64,000 nucleotides of DNA, taken from positions 124,001 to 188,000 of the forward strand of contig JAUIDI010000005.1 in NCBI GenBank assembly GCA_030428705.1, given 5' to 3'. Both the position numbers and the translations under genes were made by a program. This DNA is from Bacteroidia bacterium (GTDB lineage Bacteria > Bacteroidota > Bacteroidia > Flavobacteriales > Flavobacteriaceae). The notes beneath the pieces are model-generated. The model was not told the origin of the DNA. It was given only the letters and a program-made list of their open reading frames with translations, and did no database searches. Each line of letters begins with the position of its first letter. Position 1 is the first letter of the stretch. This document shows, in pieces, positions 63,313-64,000 of the stretch.

Positions 63313-64000
63313 CTAGTACTGCAATGAAGGCTGTTTGCCCAACTCTCTTAAATGTTTGAAGTGCGAAATTATGGCTTTTCTAGTAGTTTTATATTCGTTG
63401 TAGGGTAAATTAAATTCTTTAGCCGTTTGTTTAACGATCTTAGAGATTTTTGTGTAATGTATGTGACTGATATTCGGAAAAATATGATGCTCCACCTGAT
63501 GGTTCAAACCTCCCGTAAACCAATTGACGATCCGGTTTTTGGTGCCAAAGTTGACCGTAGTGAACAATTGATGTATGGCCCAGGTATTTTTCATATTGCC
63601 ACTTTCATCGGGTAAGGGGGTTTCCGCTTCATCGACAATATGGGCCAGTTGAAAAACGACGCTTAAAATGACTCCCGCGACATAGTGCATAATAAAGAAG
63701 CCCAATAATACTTTCCACCAAGCTATATCGACGAATATAAGTGGAATTACGATCCAAATGGTAATGTATAGTATCTTGGTAATTACCAAGGTGCTCCAAT
63801 TAATGACCGGATTGGGCAGTTTACCATAAGCTAACTTTCGCTTCATATAGCGGTACATCTGTTGAAAATCGGTAGTAATGGCCCAGTTAAAAGTGAGCAA
63901 TCCGTAGAGGAAAATCGAATAAAAGTGTTGGAATTTATGGTGTCTTTTCCACTCGGCATGTTTTGAGAAGCGCAGAATACGACCGGCCTCCATGTCTTCA
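63313..64000 (-). CDS. Fatty acid desaturase, C-terminal part (5' end outside window)
   Basis: Membrane di-iron desaturase acting on acyl chains (lipid or CoA linked). Only the C-terminal ~229 residues are in the window; the frame stays open to base 64000. Two TM-rich segments (YGLLTFNWAIT; IWIVIPLIFVDIAWW, FIMHYVAGVILSVVF) and the last histidine box QVEHHIFP with preceding HQLFTTVNF are seen. The first two His boxes should lie outside. Not broken, only cut by the edge. Confidence 0.9.
   Translation of the reverse strand, partial: EDMEAGRILRFSKHAEWKRHHKFQHFYSIFLYGLLTFNWAITTDFQQMYRYMKRKLAYGKLPNPVINWSTLVITKILYITIWIVIPLIFVDIAWWKVLLGFFIMHYVAGVILSVVFQLAHIVDEAETPLPDESGNMKNTWAIHQLFTTVNFGTKNRIVNWFTGGLNHQVEHHIFPNISHIHYTKISKIVKQTAKEFNLPYNEYKTTRKAIISHFKHLRELGKQPSLQY

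Overview
The window is ordinary chromosomal DNA from a member of the Bacteroidota, almost certainly a marine-type Flavobacteriaceae (the Zobellia/Maribacter/Muricauda neighbourhood is a guess from protein flavour only). Supporting signs are the gliding genes gldB-gldC, a PorT-like type IX secretion protein, a short (287 aa) RpoD, an FtsZ of 638 aa, TAnnTTTG-type -7 promoter elements, and frequent TTG/GTG starts without Shine-Dalgarno sequences. I see no IS element, prophage, integrase or CRISPR array. The DNA is densely coded; no gene-free stretch reaches 300 bp. The longest gaps are 16952-17218 (mraZ promoter/operator), 56233-56484 (upstream of trkA), 2530-2751, 48137-48347, 61892-62102 and 44684-44892.

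Layout. 1-5132: end of aroA, queA, rlmN, a polyprenyl diphosphate synthase, then an ECF sigma factor overlapping a one-TM acidic protein. 5214-9389: an outer-membrane barrel protein, a small zinc-ribbon protein, dnaG and an orphan NarL-type response regulator. 9552-16951: nadE, gldB-gldC, a universal stress protein, a lipoprotein subclass B1 metallo-beta-lactamase upstream of a PhoD-like phosphatase, a small conserved protein, engB and an alpha/beta hydrolase. 17145-32654: the division and cell wall (dcw) cluster mraZ-rsmH-ftsL-ftsI-murE-mraY-murD-ftsW-murG-murC-ftsQ-ftsA-ftsZ, led by a three-repeat MraZ operator and closed by a terminator. 32754-34951: a YqeY-like protein, tRNA-Arg(UCG), a YpdA-type reductase and rpe. 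35044-43838: five co-oriented genes, four of them for exported proteins (heme/beta-propeller lipoprotein, P1 peptidase, BNR/sortilin-like protein, TPR lipoprotein) plus a methyltransferase. 43997-53904, all on the minus strand: trmL, a VF530-family gene, rpoD, rpsO-pnp, fbaA-accD-lipoprotein and tamL. 53959-64000: a SpoU methyltransferase, porT, ubiE, trkA-trkH, a permease-mscS group, an aminotransferase and a truncated fatty acid desaturase.

How the parts fit. Most of the window is housekeeping: peptidoglycan precursor synthesis and septation (dcw), lipid carrier and quinone chemistry (polyprenyl synthase, UbiE), translation and RNA (queA, rlmN, trmL, tRNA-Arg, rpsO, pnp), fatty acid start (accD) and central carbon (fbaA, rpe). 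Bacteroidota surface biology is layered on top: gliding/T9SS (GldB, GldC, PorT), TamL, and several lipoproteins with acidic residues after the lipidated Cys.

The points most worth a second look are: a response regulator whose phospho-acceptor Asp is Glu; DnaG and AccD both lacking all four zinc-ribbon ligands; a very clean 10-bp-period MraZ operator; an intrinsic B1 beta-lactamase; and palindromic elements upstream of pnp and trkA. I found no clearly new multi-gene system. The 35-44 kb exported-protein cluster and the sigma/TM/OMP trio are the best candidates for undescribed function.
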